64,000 bases of DNA from Achromobacter agilis. Its GTDB lineage: Bacteria; Pseudomonadota; Gammaproteobacteria; Burkholderiales; Burkholderiaceae_B. This document shows positions 25,008-33,329 of this stretch, in pieces (the first letter of the stretch is position 1; every line of letters begins with the position of its first letter). The notes beneath the pieces are model-generated. The model saw nothing but the letters and a program-made list of their open reading frames with translations. It was not told the origin of the DNA and did no database searches. A program made the position numbers and the translations under genes. The DNA lies in contig NZ_UFQB01000024.1 in NCBI RefSeq assembly GCF_900496965.1, positions 1-64,000 on the forward strand, given 5' to 3'.

Positions 25008-25982
25008 ATGCCCCACTCTCTCGTGACTGATTTGTACGGCCAGATGTCCCTCCCGGTCATCTGCGCCCCGATGTTCATCGTGTCCAACCCGAAGCTGGTG
25101 GTCGCACAGTGCACCAGCGGTATCGTGGGTTCGTTTCCGGCGCTGAACGCGCGCCCGCAGAGCCTGCTCTCCGACTGGCTGGACGAGGTCCAGGCCGGCC
25201 TGGCCGCCTACCGCGAAACGCACCCCGGCGCGACCGTGGCGCCGTTCGCGGTCAACCAGATCATCCACCAGTCGAACGACCGCCTGGAACAGGACCTGGC
25301 GGTGTGCGCCAGCCACCGCGTGCCGCTGATCATCACCGGCCTGCGCGCGCCCGGCGACCTGGTCAAGGGCGTGCACGACTGGGGCGGCAAGGTGTTCCAT
25401 GACGTGACCACCCTGCGCCACGCCGAAAAGGCGCTCGAGGCCGGCGTGGACGGCCTGATCCTGGTGTGCGCCGGCGCGGGCGGGCACGCGGGCACGCTCA
25501 GCCCCTTCGCCCTGGTGGCCGAAGTGCGCCGTTTCTACGACGGCCCGCTGATCCTGTCCGGCGCGATCACGTCCGGCGCGCACGTCCTGGCGGCGCTGGC
25601 CATGGGCGCGGACTTCGCCTACATGGGCACGCGCTTCATCGCTAGCGAAGAAGCCAACGCCAGCGACGGCTACAAGTCGGCCATCGTGGACGCCAGCGCC
25701 TCCGACATCCTCTATACGCCGTTCTTCACCGGCATCCCGGGCAACTACCTGAAGGCCAGCATCGCCGCCGCCGGCCTGGACCCGGCCAACCTGCCGCTGC
25801 CCGAGAGCGGCGCGTCCAATTTCGGTTCGACCCGGGTCAAGCCGTGGAAAGACATCTGGGGCGCGGGCCAGGGGGTGGGCGGCATCGCCAGCGTGCAGCC
25901 GACGCGCCGGATCGTCGACGCGCTGCGCGGCGAGTACGCGGAGGCCAAGGCCCGCCTGGACGGCAGGGCCTTCTTCGCATGA
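25008..25982 (+). CDS. NAD(P)H-dependent flavin oxidoreductase, nitronate monooxygenase-like
   Basis: A 324-residue FMN-binding TIM-barrel protein of the NMO/2-nitropropane dioxygenase family. LPVICAPMFIVSNPKLVVAQ and CAGAGGHAGTLSPF (phosphate-binding Gly-rich loop), GAITSGAHVLAALAMGADFA and YMGTRFIASEEA are the typical blocks. Members oxidise nitronates or reduce quinones and enoyl groups. In acyl-CoA clusters their role is usually undefined. It overlaps the enoyl-CoA hydratase start (ATGA at 25979) and is transcribed from the promoter at 24882. Confidence 0.85.
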   Translation: MPHSLVTDLYGQMSLPVICAPMFIVSNPKLVVAQCTSGIVGSFPALNARPQSLLSDWLDEVQAGLAAYRETHPGATVAPFAVNQIIHQSNDRLEQDLAVCASHRVPLIITGLRAPGDLVKGVHDWGGKVFHDVTTLRHAEKALEAGVDGLILVCAGAGGHAGTLSPFALVAEVRRFYDGPLILSGAITSGAHVLAALAMGADFAYMGTRFIASEEANASDGYKSAIVDASASDILYTPFFTGIPGNYLKASIAAAGLDPANLPLPESGASNFGSTRVKPWKDIWGAGQGVGGIASVQPTRRIVDALRGEYAEAKARLDGRAFFA

Positions 25983-26719
25983 GCGCCGGGCTGAAAGTCT
26001 CCCGCGAGGGCCCGGTCCTGACGCTGACGATAGACCGCCCGGACCGCCGCAATGCGCTGGACGTCGCGACCTACGCCGCGCTGACCGAACAGATCGCCCT
26101 GGCCGGCGCCGACCCGACGCTGTCCGCGGTGATCCTGACCGGCGCCGGCGGGCACTTCACGGCCGGCAACGATCTGCGCGACTTCCAGGCCGAACGCGGC
26201 GCGGGCGACAGCGCGGGCCTCACGTTCCTGCGGGCGCTGACAATGGCTGACGTGCCGGTCGTCGCCGCGGTCGAGGGCTATGCCATCGGCATCGGTGTGA
26301 CCCTGTTGCAGCATTGCGATTTCGTCCACGTCGGGGAAGGCGCCACCCTGCGCATGCCATTCGTGGCGCTTGGGCTGTGCCCCGAAGGCGCGTCCAGCCT
26401 GCTGATGCCCCGGCTGGCCGGCGCCCGCCGCGCCGCTGAATGGCTGCTGCAGGGCAAGGCGTTCTCGGCGCAAGAGGCCGTTGACGCCGGGCTGGGCACC
26501 TCCGTTACGCCCGCCGGGCAGGCGTTGGCGGCCGCGCAGGCCACCGCCGCCGACCTGGCGCGCCAGCCGCCCGCCGCCCTGCGCCTGACCAAGGCGATGC
26601 TGCGGCGGCCGGACCGCCAGGCCATCCAGGAAACGCTGGATTACGAGGCCCAGCAGTTCCGCGCCCGCCTGCAGACCGAAGAGGCGCAGGCGGCTTTCGC
26701 CAAGTTCTTCAAGAAATAG
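25979..26719 (+). CDS. Enoyl-CoA hydratase/isomerase family protein
   Basis: A 246-residue crotonase-fold protein. [20 protein letters not shown] supplies one oxyanion-hole block and [22 protein letters not shown] the second. [20 protein letters not shown] has the Glu position of the hydratase branch. It is translationally coupled to the preceding flavoprotein by overlap and probably acts on the enoyl-CoA made by the acyl-CoA dehydrogenase at 23010. Confidence 0.87.
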   Translation: MSAGLKVSREGPVLTLTIDRPDRRNALDVATYAALTEQIALAGADPTLSAVILTGAGGHFTAGNDLRDFQAERGAGDSAGLTFLRALTMADVPVVAAVEGYAIGIGVTLLQHCDFVHVGEGATLRMPFVALGLCPEGASSLLMPRLAGARRAAEWLLQGKAFSAQEAVDAGLGTSVTPAGQALAAAQATAADLARQPPAALRLTKAMLRRPDRQAIQETLDYEAQQFRARLQTEEAQAAFAKFFKK

Positions 26720-26747
26720 CGGCGGGCGCCTCCCGCTGCCCGTCGCC

Positions 26748-27581
26748 TCAGAAGGGCGAGTCGGGCCGGAAATTCGGCGCCCGGCGTTCGCGCAGGGACT
26801 GGATCCCTTCGCGCACGTCCGGTCCGCCGAAGCCCATGAACTCCAGGGCCAGCGAAGTATCGAAGCTCGGCCCCGCCATGCGCAGCCAGTTGTTCAGCGA
26901 ATACTTGGTCCAGCGGATCGCCGTCTGCGAGCCGGCGGCCAGCTTGTTGGCCACTTCGAACGCGCGGCCGATCAACTCGGCCTCGTCCACGCACAGGGAC
27001 ACCAGGCCGATGCGCTCGGCTTCTTCGCCCGTCACGGTTTCGCACAGCATCAGGTAGTACTTGGCCTTCGCCATGCCGCACAGCAGAGGCCACACGATGG
27101 CGGCATGGTCGCCCGCCGTCACGCCCAGGCGGGTATGGCCGTCGATGATGCGCGCATCGCGCGCGGCGATCGAGATGTCGGCCAGCAGGCCCGCCACCAG
27201 CCCCGCGCCCACCGCCGCGCCGTGCATGGCGGAAACGATGGGCTTGTTGCAATTGATGATGTTGTAGACCAGGTCGCGGGCCTCCCGCCAAACGCGGGCG
27301 CGCACGTCGAAATCGTCAGCCATCTGCTGGACCAGATCCAGGTCGCCGCCGCCCGAAAAGCCCTTGCCCTCGCCACGGATCACGACCACGCGGGTGTCCG
27401 GATCGGTATCGATGTCGCGCCAGATGTCCGCCAGCTCGCGGTGCATGCGGTCGTCGGCCGTGGACAGCTTGCCCGGCAGGCCGCCTTTGGCGCCCATGAT
27501 CAACTCCAGCACGCCGCCCGGATGCCGGCGCAGCTTCAAGGCCTCGTAGGCCGAATAGTGTTCCAGCGTAATGTCGGTCAT
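26748..27581 (-). CDS. Enoyl-CoA hydratase/isomerase family protein
   Basis: A 277-residue crotonase-fold protein on the opposite strand, convergent with the previous gene. [20 protein letters not shown] and [20 protein letters not shown] are the two oxyanion-hole blocks. ATG 27581 with GGAGA upstream is preferred to GTG 27593. It is slightly longer than usual (about 260), with an N-terminal extension. The precise reaction (hydration, isomerisation or other) cannot be told from sequence. Confidence 0.85.
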   Translation of the reverse strand: MTDITLEHYSAYEALKLRRHPGGVLELIMGAKGGLPGKLSTADDRMHRELADIWRDIDTDPDTRVVVIRGEGKGFSGGGDLDLVQQMADDFDVRARVWREARDLVYNIINCNKPIVSAMHGAAVGAGLVAGLLADISIAARDARIIDGHTRLGVTAGDHAAIVWPLLCGMAKAKYYLMLCETVTGEEAERIGLVSLCVDEAELIGRAFEVANKLAAGSQTAIRWTKYSLNNWLRMAGPSFDTSLALEFMGFGGPDVREGIQSLRERRAPNFRPDSPF

Positions 27582-27707
27582 TGTCTTCTCCACGTTGTCT
27601 TATCGTTGCGGCGGGCCGAAAGCCGGTCTCTCCGGGGGGCCCATCTGGGCGCACTATAGTAGATACGGCCCCCCGCGCCATGCCGATTCCACCCGGAGCC
27701 TCAGCCC

Positions 27708-28568
27708 ATGAACACCCCTGTCCCGCCCGCTGGCGCCAAGATCGACCGCGCCTCGCTGCCCGCCCTGTTCTCCCCGCGCGGCCCGGACACGCACAAAGGC
27801 AGTTTCGGCACTGTCGGCGTGGTGGGCGGCGGCCCGGGCATGACCGGCGCGGCGCTGCTCGCGGCCCGGGCGGCCCTGAAGACCGGCGCCGGCAAGGTAC
27901 TGGTCGGCTTCGCCCAGGAGGCCCCGCCCCTGGCCTGCGATCCGCTGCAGCCCGAACTGATGCTGCGCGACGCCCGCTCCCTGCTGGAAGAGGACTGGGG
28001 CGTCACCGCCTGGGTGGCCGGCTGCGGGATCGGCACCGACACCCTGGCCGCCAATGTGCTGTCCGAGCTGTTCGTCTTGCGGCGTGGAGCGCCGCTGGTG
28101 CTGGACGCCGACGGCCTCAATCTGCTGGCGCGGGCGGACATCCAGCCCGGCTGGGGCGCGGGCCCGGTCGTGCTGACGCCGCATCCGGCGGAGGCCGCAC
28201 GCCTGCTGGCCGCCAGCACGGCAGACGTTCAGGCCGACCGGTCTGGCGCCGCCCGCGAACTCGCCCGGCGCTACGGGGCCTGGGTCGTGCTCAAGGGTGC
28301 GGGCACCGTAGTCTGCCCGCCCGAGGGCGAGCTGCGCATCAATACCAGCGGCAACCCCGGGCTGGCCACCGCCGGGACCGGCGACGTGCTGGCCGGCATG
28401 CTTGGCTCCCTGATCGCGCAGAATCTGCCGATGGACCAGGCCGTGCCCGGCGCCGTATGGCTGCACGGCGCCGCCGCGGACGCGCTGGTCGCCCAGGGCA
28501 TCGGGCCCATCGGCCTGACGGCGGGCGAACTCGCGGACGCCGCCCGCAGGCTGCGCAACGGCGGCTGA
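27708..28568 (+). CDS. nnrD: ADP-dependent NAD(P)H-hydrate dehydratase
   Basis: A 286-residue protein of the YjeF C-terminal/ribokinase-like fold. [45 protein letters not shown] and [20 protein letters not shown] are the diagnostic blocks, the last containing the catalytic Asp. It repairs hydrated NADH and NADPH. Unlike E. coli YjeF, the N-terminal epimerase domain is absent, so the epimerase must be encoded elsewhere. Confidence 0.88.
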   Translation: MNTPVPPAGAKIDRASLPALFSPRGPDTHKGSFGTVGVVGGGPGMTGAALLAARAALKTGAGKVLVGFAQEAPPLACDPLQPELMLRDARSLLEEDWGVTAWVAGCGIGTDTLAANVLSELFVLRRGAPLVLDADGLNLLARADIQPGWGAGPVVLTPHPAEAARLLAASTADVQADRSGAARELARRYGAWVVLKGAGTVVCPPEGELRINTSGNPGLATAGTGDVLAGMLGSLIAQNLPMDQAVPGAVWLHGAAADALVAQGIGPIGLTAGELADAARRLRNGG

Positions 28569-28642
28569 AACCGTGCCTGCCCAGGGGAAAATGCCCCCAC
28601 GGGAGGCCTAAGTCCCTGGTAAATAAACATTTTTACAACATC

Positions 28643-28708
28643 CTAGGGTTTACCCTAGAAAAGGCGTTGCTTTTTCCCTAGGGTTATCCCTATAATGGTT
28701 TACCCCAT
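28643..28708 (+). promoter_or_regulatory. Promoter embedded in three GGGTTWWCCC-type dyads
   Basis: TTGCTT (28667-28672), an 18-base spacer and a perfect TATAAT (28691-28696) form a strong sigma-70 promoter. Three related dyads flank it: CTAGGGTTTACCCTAG (28643-28658) just upstream of the -35, TAGGGTTATCCCTA (28679-28692) inside the spacer and touching the -10, and ATGGTTTACCCCAT (28695-28708) over the expected start of transcription. A repressor binding all three would close the promoter. The region is AT-rich compared with its surroundings. Confidence 0.65.
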
Positions 28709-28731
28709 GACGAAACGGACTGGAGAAAGCC

Positions 28732-28965
28732 ATGAGCGAACTCACCCTGAACCACACTGCCCGCCTGACCGACGCGCTGGAGCGTGACCTGCTCCGCGGC
28801 GCCCTCGAGAACCAACCGAATGCCCACCCGCTGACCAGCCTGAAGAAGGCCGGCCAAGCCGTGATCGCAGCCGTTGCCGCCGTGTTTGCCTTCATCGACG
28901 AAGTGAACGATTCGATGAACAAGGCACGCGCCGCCAGCTCGCGCTTCTCCGGCTCGCAGTGGTAA
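28732..28965 (+). CDS. Small conserved-looking protein, 77 residues, function unknown
   Basis: I do not recognise this protein. It begins at ATG 28732 with GGAGAAAG before it and a strong promoter upstream. Residues 1-38 are polar and predicted helical (LTDALERDLLRGALENQ). Residues about 39-56 are hydrophobic (KKAGQAVIAAVAAVFAFID), and a basic, Ser-rich tail follows (NKARAASSRFSGSQW). The layout suggests a peripheral membrane or single-helix protein. Its regulated promoter and independent position, 163 bases after nnrD, suggest a stress or environmental response gene; that is inference. Confidence 0.75.
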   Translation: MSELTLNHTARLTDALERDLLRGALENQPNAHPLTSLKKAGQAVIAAVAAVFAFIDEVNDSMNKARAASSRFSGSQW

Positions 28966-29193
28966 GCCCTGCCGCGCTGGACTGAACCGCGACCGATCTC
29001 CCGCGATTCAGCCTGGCGCGCCGCCGCCGCAACGCCCGCCGGTTTCCCGGCGCCCCTTGCGGCGGATTGCCGGCGTTCCGCCCCTCACAGGAACGCCATC
29101 GCGCCGCGCCGGCCCCTCATCCGGGGCCCCCGCGACGCCCTCTTTCCCGCCCCCTCTCGGCGTTTTCCCTAGCGCCCCATTCGCCGTTGCGCA
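28966..29193. other. GC-rich gap with one hairpin, no gene
   Basis: Part of the 389-base gap before the binding-protein gene. The only structure seen is CTGAACCGCG/CGCGATTCAG (28982-29011), one mismatch, without a T run, possibly ending transcription of the 77-residue gene. The rest is CG-rich and carries no convincing reading frame; the promoter at 29194 follows. Confidence 0.4.
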
Positions 29194-29223
29194 TTGACAG
29201 CGCGCGAAGCCCCTACCGATAAT
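29194..29223 (+). promoter_or_regulatory. Sigma-70 promoter of the first binding-protein gene
   Basis: TTGACA (29194-29199), 18 bases, then GATAAT (29218-29223). It lies 131 bases before the ATG at 29355, leaving a long untranslated leader with no other start in frame. Confidence 0.65.
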
Positions 29224-29354
29224 CGGCCCCTTGCCGTCGTGCCTGGCGCCAAAACTCCCTGAACTCCCCTCCCGAGCGGCCCCGCCGGTCCGGCTGGCGC
29301 AGGCGGTTCACACGCAAGCACGATCCGGTTCGTTCCCCATCCGGAGTTGTCACC

Positions 29355-30968
29355 ATGAAGTTGCGCACCACGCTGGCCCTTGCGGCCGCCGCCATCCCCT
29401 TGGCCGCCGCCCAGGCCCAGACGCTGAAGATCGGCCTGTCGGCCGAACCCACCTCGGCGGACCCCCACTATCACAAGATGACGCAGAACGACGCGTTCTC
29501 CGCGCACGTCTACAGCTCGCTGGTGGGCCGCAGCGCCGATATGAAGCTGGTCCCCGCGCTGGCCACCTCGTGGAAGACCCTGGACGACAAGACCTGGGAA
29601 TTCAAGCTGCGCGATGACGTCAAGTTCTCCAACGGCAAGCCGTTCACGTCCGAAGACGTGCTATTCACGATCTGCCGCACGCTGAACAACGAAACCAACG
29701 TTTCGCAGTCCTACATGGACATGACCAAGCGCATCACCGACGTCCAGACGCCGGATGCGCACACCGTGATCATCAAGACCGGCGATCCCTTCCCGCTGAT
29801 GCCCGCCGAGCTGGCCCGCTCCCTGCCCATCGTCTGGAATGGCATCGTCGAGCACGGCAAGCTCACGTTCGACCCCAAGAAGGGTTGCGGCGTCACCGGC
29901 GCCTGGCCGACCGTCGCCGACTTCAACAACGGCAAGGATGCCATCGGCACCGGCCCGTACACCCTGAAGTCCTACGTCAAGGGCACCGGTATCGAGCTGG
30001 TCCGCAACGAGAACTACTGGGGTCCCAAGCCGTACTGGAAGGAAGTGAAGTTCGTGCCGGTGCCGGCCGCTGGGCCGCGCCTGACCGGCCTGCTGTCCGG
30101 CGACTTCGACATGATCGAAAACCCCGCCGCGCGCGACCTGCCGCGCCTGAAGGACAATCCCAAGTTCGGTTTCGTGGCCACCCCGTCGACCCGCCTGGTG
30201 TTCTTCCAGCCCGATGTCGGCCGCAACCCGAGCCCCTTCGTCAAGAGCGCCGACGGCAAGAACCCGCTGCAGGATCTGCGAGTGCGCAAGGCGATCTCCA
30301 TGGCCATCGACCGCAAGACCATCACCGCCCGCATCATGGACGGCATGGCCACCCCGGCCTACCAGTACATGCCCGACGGCATGTTCGGCGCGCTGCCCAC
30401 GGCCCCGGAAATCAAGTTCGACCCGGAAGGCGCCAAGAAGCTGCTGGCCGAAGCCGGCTACCCGAACGGCTTTGAACTGACGCTATCGTCCACCAACGAC
30501 CGCTACGTCAACGACGGCCAGGTGGCGCAAGCCGTGGCCCAGTACCTGGCCCGTGTCGGCATCAAGACCCACGTGGACGCCATGACGGCTTCCATCTACT
30601 TCCCCAAGCGCGCCAAGCGCGAGTTCAGCTTCTCGATGGGCGGCTGGCCGGCGGAAACGGGCGAAGCCTCGGCGCTATTCCAGCTGTGGGTGGCTTCCCT
30701 GGATTCCCCCAAGAGCCTGGGCACCAGCAACTACGGCGGCTTCAGCAATGCCGACTTCGACAAGGTGTACAAGGAAGCCATCGTGACGGTGGACGCGCCC
30801 AAGCGCGAGAAGCTGCTGCAGGAATCCACCCAGATCGCGCTGGACAACGTGCCGCTGATCCCGCTGCATTTCGAAAGCAGCATCTGGGCCTTCCGCAAGG
30901 GCATCACGTATGAAGGCCGCCGCGACCAGTACACGCTGGCCACCTCGGTCACGCCCGAAAAGCAGTAA
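29355..30968 (+). CDS. ABC transporter peptide-type substrate-binding protein (SBP family 5), copy 1
   Basis: A 537-residue periplasmic binding protein of the DppA/OppA family. The signal peptide is MKLRTTLALAAAAIPLAAAQ with cleavage near AQA. Mature blocks include LKIGLSAEPTSADPHYHKMT, WEFKLRDDVKFSNGKPF and GPYTLKSYVKGTG. It is nearly collinear with the second binding protein at 33330, even to the C-terminal TYEGRRDQYTLA, indicating a recent duplication. It has its own promoter and terminator, so it is transcribed separately from the permease operon and probably feeds the same transporter with a different ligand range. Confidence 0.9.
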   Translation: MKLRTTLALAAAAIPLAAAQAQTLKIGLSAEPTSADPHYHKMTQNDAFSAHVYSSLVGRSADMKLVPALATSWKTLDDKTWEFKLRDDVKFSNGKPFTSEDVLFTICRTLNNETNVSQSYMDMTKRITDVQTPDAHTVIIKTGDPFPLMPAELARSLPIVWNGIVEHGKLTFDPKKGCGVTGAWPTVADFNNGKDAIGTGPYTLKSYVKGTGIELVRNENYWGPKPYWKEVKFVPVPAAGPRLTGLLSGDFDMIENPAARDLPRLKDNPKFGFVATPSTRLVFFQPDVGRNPSPFVKSADGKNPLQDLRVRKAISMAIDRKTITARIMDGMATPAYQYMPDGMFGALPTAPEIKFDPEGAKKLLAEAGYPNGFELTLSSTNDRYVNDGQVAQAVAQYLARVGIKTHVDAMTASIYFPKRAKREFSFSMGGWPAETGEASALFQLWVASLDSPKSLGTSNYGGFSNADFDKVYKEAIVTVDAPKREKLLQESTQIALDNVPLIPLHFESSIWAFRKGITYEGRRDQYTLATSVTPEKQ

Positions 30969-30985
30969 TCAGGTCCGCCTGAACG

Positions 30986-31018
30986 AAAAGCGGCTGCCTC
31001 GGGCAGCCGCTTTTCTTT
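30986..31018. terminator. Bidirectional rho-independent terminator
   Basis: AAAAGCGGCTGCC, a TCG loop and GGCAGCCGCTTTT with T-rich flanks on both strands. It serves the binding-protein gene on the + strand and the LysR gene on the minus strand. Confidence 0.9.
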
Positions 31019-31106
31019 GCCGCCGGGCCGCCCCAGGGCGAAAGCACCCGGCTGGGGGGATCGGCAAGCACCCGCGGCGTGCCCGGCGTGGGGCTGATTG
31101 CATCCG

Positions 31107-32021
31107 TTAGGCAGCCTCCCTGCCTTGCAACGCGCTGTCCAGCTCGCTCACCAGCAGCGCGACGAACGCTTCCGCCGCAGGCGGCAGCACCCGGCCCGGC
31201 ATGACCTGGATCTGCAACGTGCGCGACTGCAGTTCCGCATTGGAAATCGGCACGGCGATGAGCTCGTCGCGCCGCAGGCTCCAGGCCACCGAAATGTAGC
31301 CGCTGAGCATAATGGCGTCCGAACCGAAGACAAAGCCGTGCAGCGGCGAGGAGTCATTGCAGGTCAGCGCCGGCTCCAGTTGCACCGACTCCAGCGCGCA
31401 GCCCATCTCGAAGAGCTGCCGCGTGGTGGTGCCCGGCCCGGTCAGGGCGAGGGGATACTGGCTCAGGTCCTGCAGGCTGACGCTGGCCCGGCCCGCCAGG
31501 GGATGGTCGGCCGCCATCACCGCATGCACCGGCGCACGGCGCGAATAGCGTGGACTGACCCCGCCGATACGCTCGGCAATGAACACTATGCCCAGCTCCA
31601 CGCTGCCTTCCGCCACGCGGCGGCTGACTTCGGCGGGCGACCCCACGAACAGGTCGAAGCGGATATTCGGCCAATCGCGGCGGAAGCGCGCCATCACCGA
31701 GGGCAGGAAAATCCGCGCCACGCCTTCCACCGACGCCACCCGGATCTCGTTGCGCGCGGTGCCCTTGATGGCGGCGATTTCCTGCAGCACCGAGTCGGCT
31801 TCAAGCATGGTGCGCCGGGCATGCGACAACAGAAGCTGGCCTGCTTCGCTCAGGAGCATGCCCCGCGCGGCGCGCTCGAAGAGCGGCGCTCCCGCCTCCT
31901 CTTCCAGCTTGGCGATCTGCCGGCTGATGGCCGACACCGCCACGTGCAGGCGCTCGGACGCCCCGCTCAGGCTGCCCGCCTGGGCAACCTCCAGAAAGTA
32001 CTTCAACGCTATGCCGTGCAC
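31107..32021 (-). CDS. LysR-type transcriptional regulator
   Basis: A 304-residue LysR regulator starting with GTG behind GAGGGG. The winged helix-turn-helix is at residues about 1-60 (ALKYFLEVAQAGSLSGASER, then HVAVSAISRQIAKLEEEAG). The effector domain begins near residue 90. It is divergent from the M14-like gene at 32299, with two dyads between them, and sits between the two binding-protein genes. It is therefore the likely regulator of the importer and hydrolase genes; the effector is unknown. Confidence 0.88.
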   Translation of the reverse strand: MHGIALKYFLEVAQAGSLSGASERLHVAVSAISRQIAKLEEEAGAPLFERAARGMLLSEAGQLLLSHARRTMLEADSVLQEIAAIKGTARNEIRVASVEGVARIFLPSVMARFRRDWPNIRFDLFVGSPAEVSRRVAEGSVELGIVFIAERIGGVSPRYSRRAPVHAVMAADHPLAGRASVSLQDLSQYPLALTGPGTTTRQLFEMGCALESVQLEPALTCNDSSPLHGFVFGSDAIMLSGYISVAWSLRRDELIAVPISNAELQSRTLQIQVMPGRVLPPAAEAFVALLVSELDSALQGREAA

Positions 32022-32057
32022 GTTCGCCCCTCATGAGCGGTAGGGATGGATGTCGCG

Positions 32058-32097
32058 AGCTTTGCCTTTTCTGCAAAGCTTTAGATAAATATTCTAA
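32058..32097. promoter_or_regulatory. Two adjacent dyads, likely LysR binding sites
   Basis: AGCTTTGC and GCAAAGCT (32058-32080) are perfect 8-bp arms with a 7-base centre. Directly adjoining is TTAGATAAATATTCTAA (32081-32097), 5-bp arms with a 7-base centre. The two centres are 20 bases apart, about two helical turns, which fits a LysR tetramer bound on one face. The pair lies in the divergent gap between the LysR gene and the M14-like gene. Confidence 0.6.
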
Positions 32098-32298
32098 TTG
32101 TAGAGAAAGCAGCCAAGCTCCTAGAATTCGCCCAATACTCAAAGGCGGCGCGTGCCTGACGCGCCCCATATATAAGGGAAAACCCGTGCTAGCAGCCCTT
32201 TTCAGCGCCCGCCGCGCCGCGGCGCGCACTCATACCGGCCCCTAGCCGCCACCCCAACGCCATCGCCTATACAATCCCGTCGCCTCATTGGAGTTCCC

Positions 32299-33270
32299 AT
32301 GCCTACGCCCGCCCCCGCGTCCCTACCGCGCCCGTTTCTTCTTGCCTGTCCGGACTTGTCCGCGGAGCGAGCGGGCAATACGGACACGCCGGGAGTCTGG
32401 CATTTCGATTCGGGCGTGCCGGGCAAGCATGTCATGCTCAGCGCGCTGATCCATGGCAATGAACTCTGCGGCGCCTGGGCGCTGAAGGACGCCCTGGCGG
32501 CGGGCCTGCGGCCGCGCCGCGGCGCGTTGACGCTGGCCTTTTGCAATCTGGCCGCGTTCGACCGCTTCGACTCCGCCAACTACGCGCCCGCGCGCTTCGT
32601 CGACGAAGACATGAACCGCGTCTGGAGCGACGACAAGCTGAGCGCCCCCGTCAGCCAGGAACGCCGCCGCGCGGCCCAGATCCGCCCCTGGGTCGAGCAA
32701 GCCGACTGGCTGCTGGACTTCCATTCGATGAGCAATTCCGACGTGCCGCTGCAACTGACAGGCATGGAACAGCGCAATATCGACCTGGCGCTGGCGCTGG
32801 GCAATCCCGCCACCATCATTGCCGATGCCGGGCACGCCGCCGGCGTGCGCATGCGCGATTTCGGCCGCTTCGGCGAAGCCGGCGACAACGGCACCCGGTC
32901 CCTGCTGATCGAATGCGGCTTCCATGGCGCGCCAGAGGCGCGCGGCGTCGCCGTGGACCAGATGGCGCGCTTCCTCGCGGAAGCGGGTACCGTGGATCGC
33001 GGCGACCTGCCCGAGGCCTGGTTCGCCCCCGCTGCCTCGGCGCAGCGCGCGCTGCGGGTGACGCATGCCATCGCCGCCAAGAGCGCCGATTTTCGCTTCG
33101 CCCAGCCCTGGAGGGGCCTGGAAACGCTCGAGGCCGCCGGCACCCTGATCGGCTGGTCCGAGGGCGAGCCTGTCGTCACTCCCTATGATGATTGCGTTTT
33201 GATCATGCCTTCCACCGCCAATCTGCGGCCGGGCGTGACCGTGCTGCGGTTGGCGCAGCCCATCGCCTGA
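32299..33270 (+). CDS. Succinylglutamate desuccinylase/aspartoacylase family (M14-like) hydrolase
   Basis: A 323-residue cytoplasmic zinc hydrolase. ALIHGNELCG gives the HxxE zinc ligands near residue 52, WLLDFHSMS the third ligand His, and LLIECGFHG the catalytic Glu region. FVDEDMNRVW is the conserved Asn-Arg substrate block. The family removes acyl groups from N-acyl amino acids and similar amides. GGAG precedes the ATG. It is divergent from the LysR gene and immediately precedes the ABC-transporter operon, so the imported compound is plausibly its substrate. Confidence 0.85.
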   Translation: MPTPAPASLPRPFLLACPDLSAERAGNTDTPGVWHFDSGVPGKHVMLSALIHGNELCGAWALKDALAAGLRPRRGALTLAFCNLAAFDRFDSANYAPARFVDEDMNRVWSDDKLSAPVSQERRRAAQIRPWVEQADWLLDFHSMSNSDVPLQLTGMEQRNIDLALALGNPATIIADAGHAAGVRMRDFGRFGEAGDNGTRSLLIECGFHGAPEARGVAVDQMARFLAEAGTVDRGDLPEAWFAPAASAQRALRVTHAIAAKSADFRFAQPWRGLETLEAAGTLIGWSEGEPVVTPYDDCVLIMPSTANLRPGVTVLRLAQPIA

Positions 33271-33329
33271 AGGCCCGCGGCGGCACGCCGCCCCGCGATA
33301 CAAGACCAATACAAGAAAGGGACAAATCC

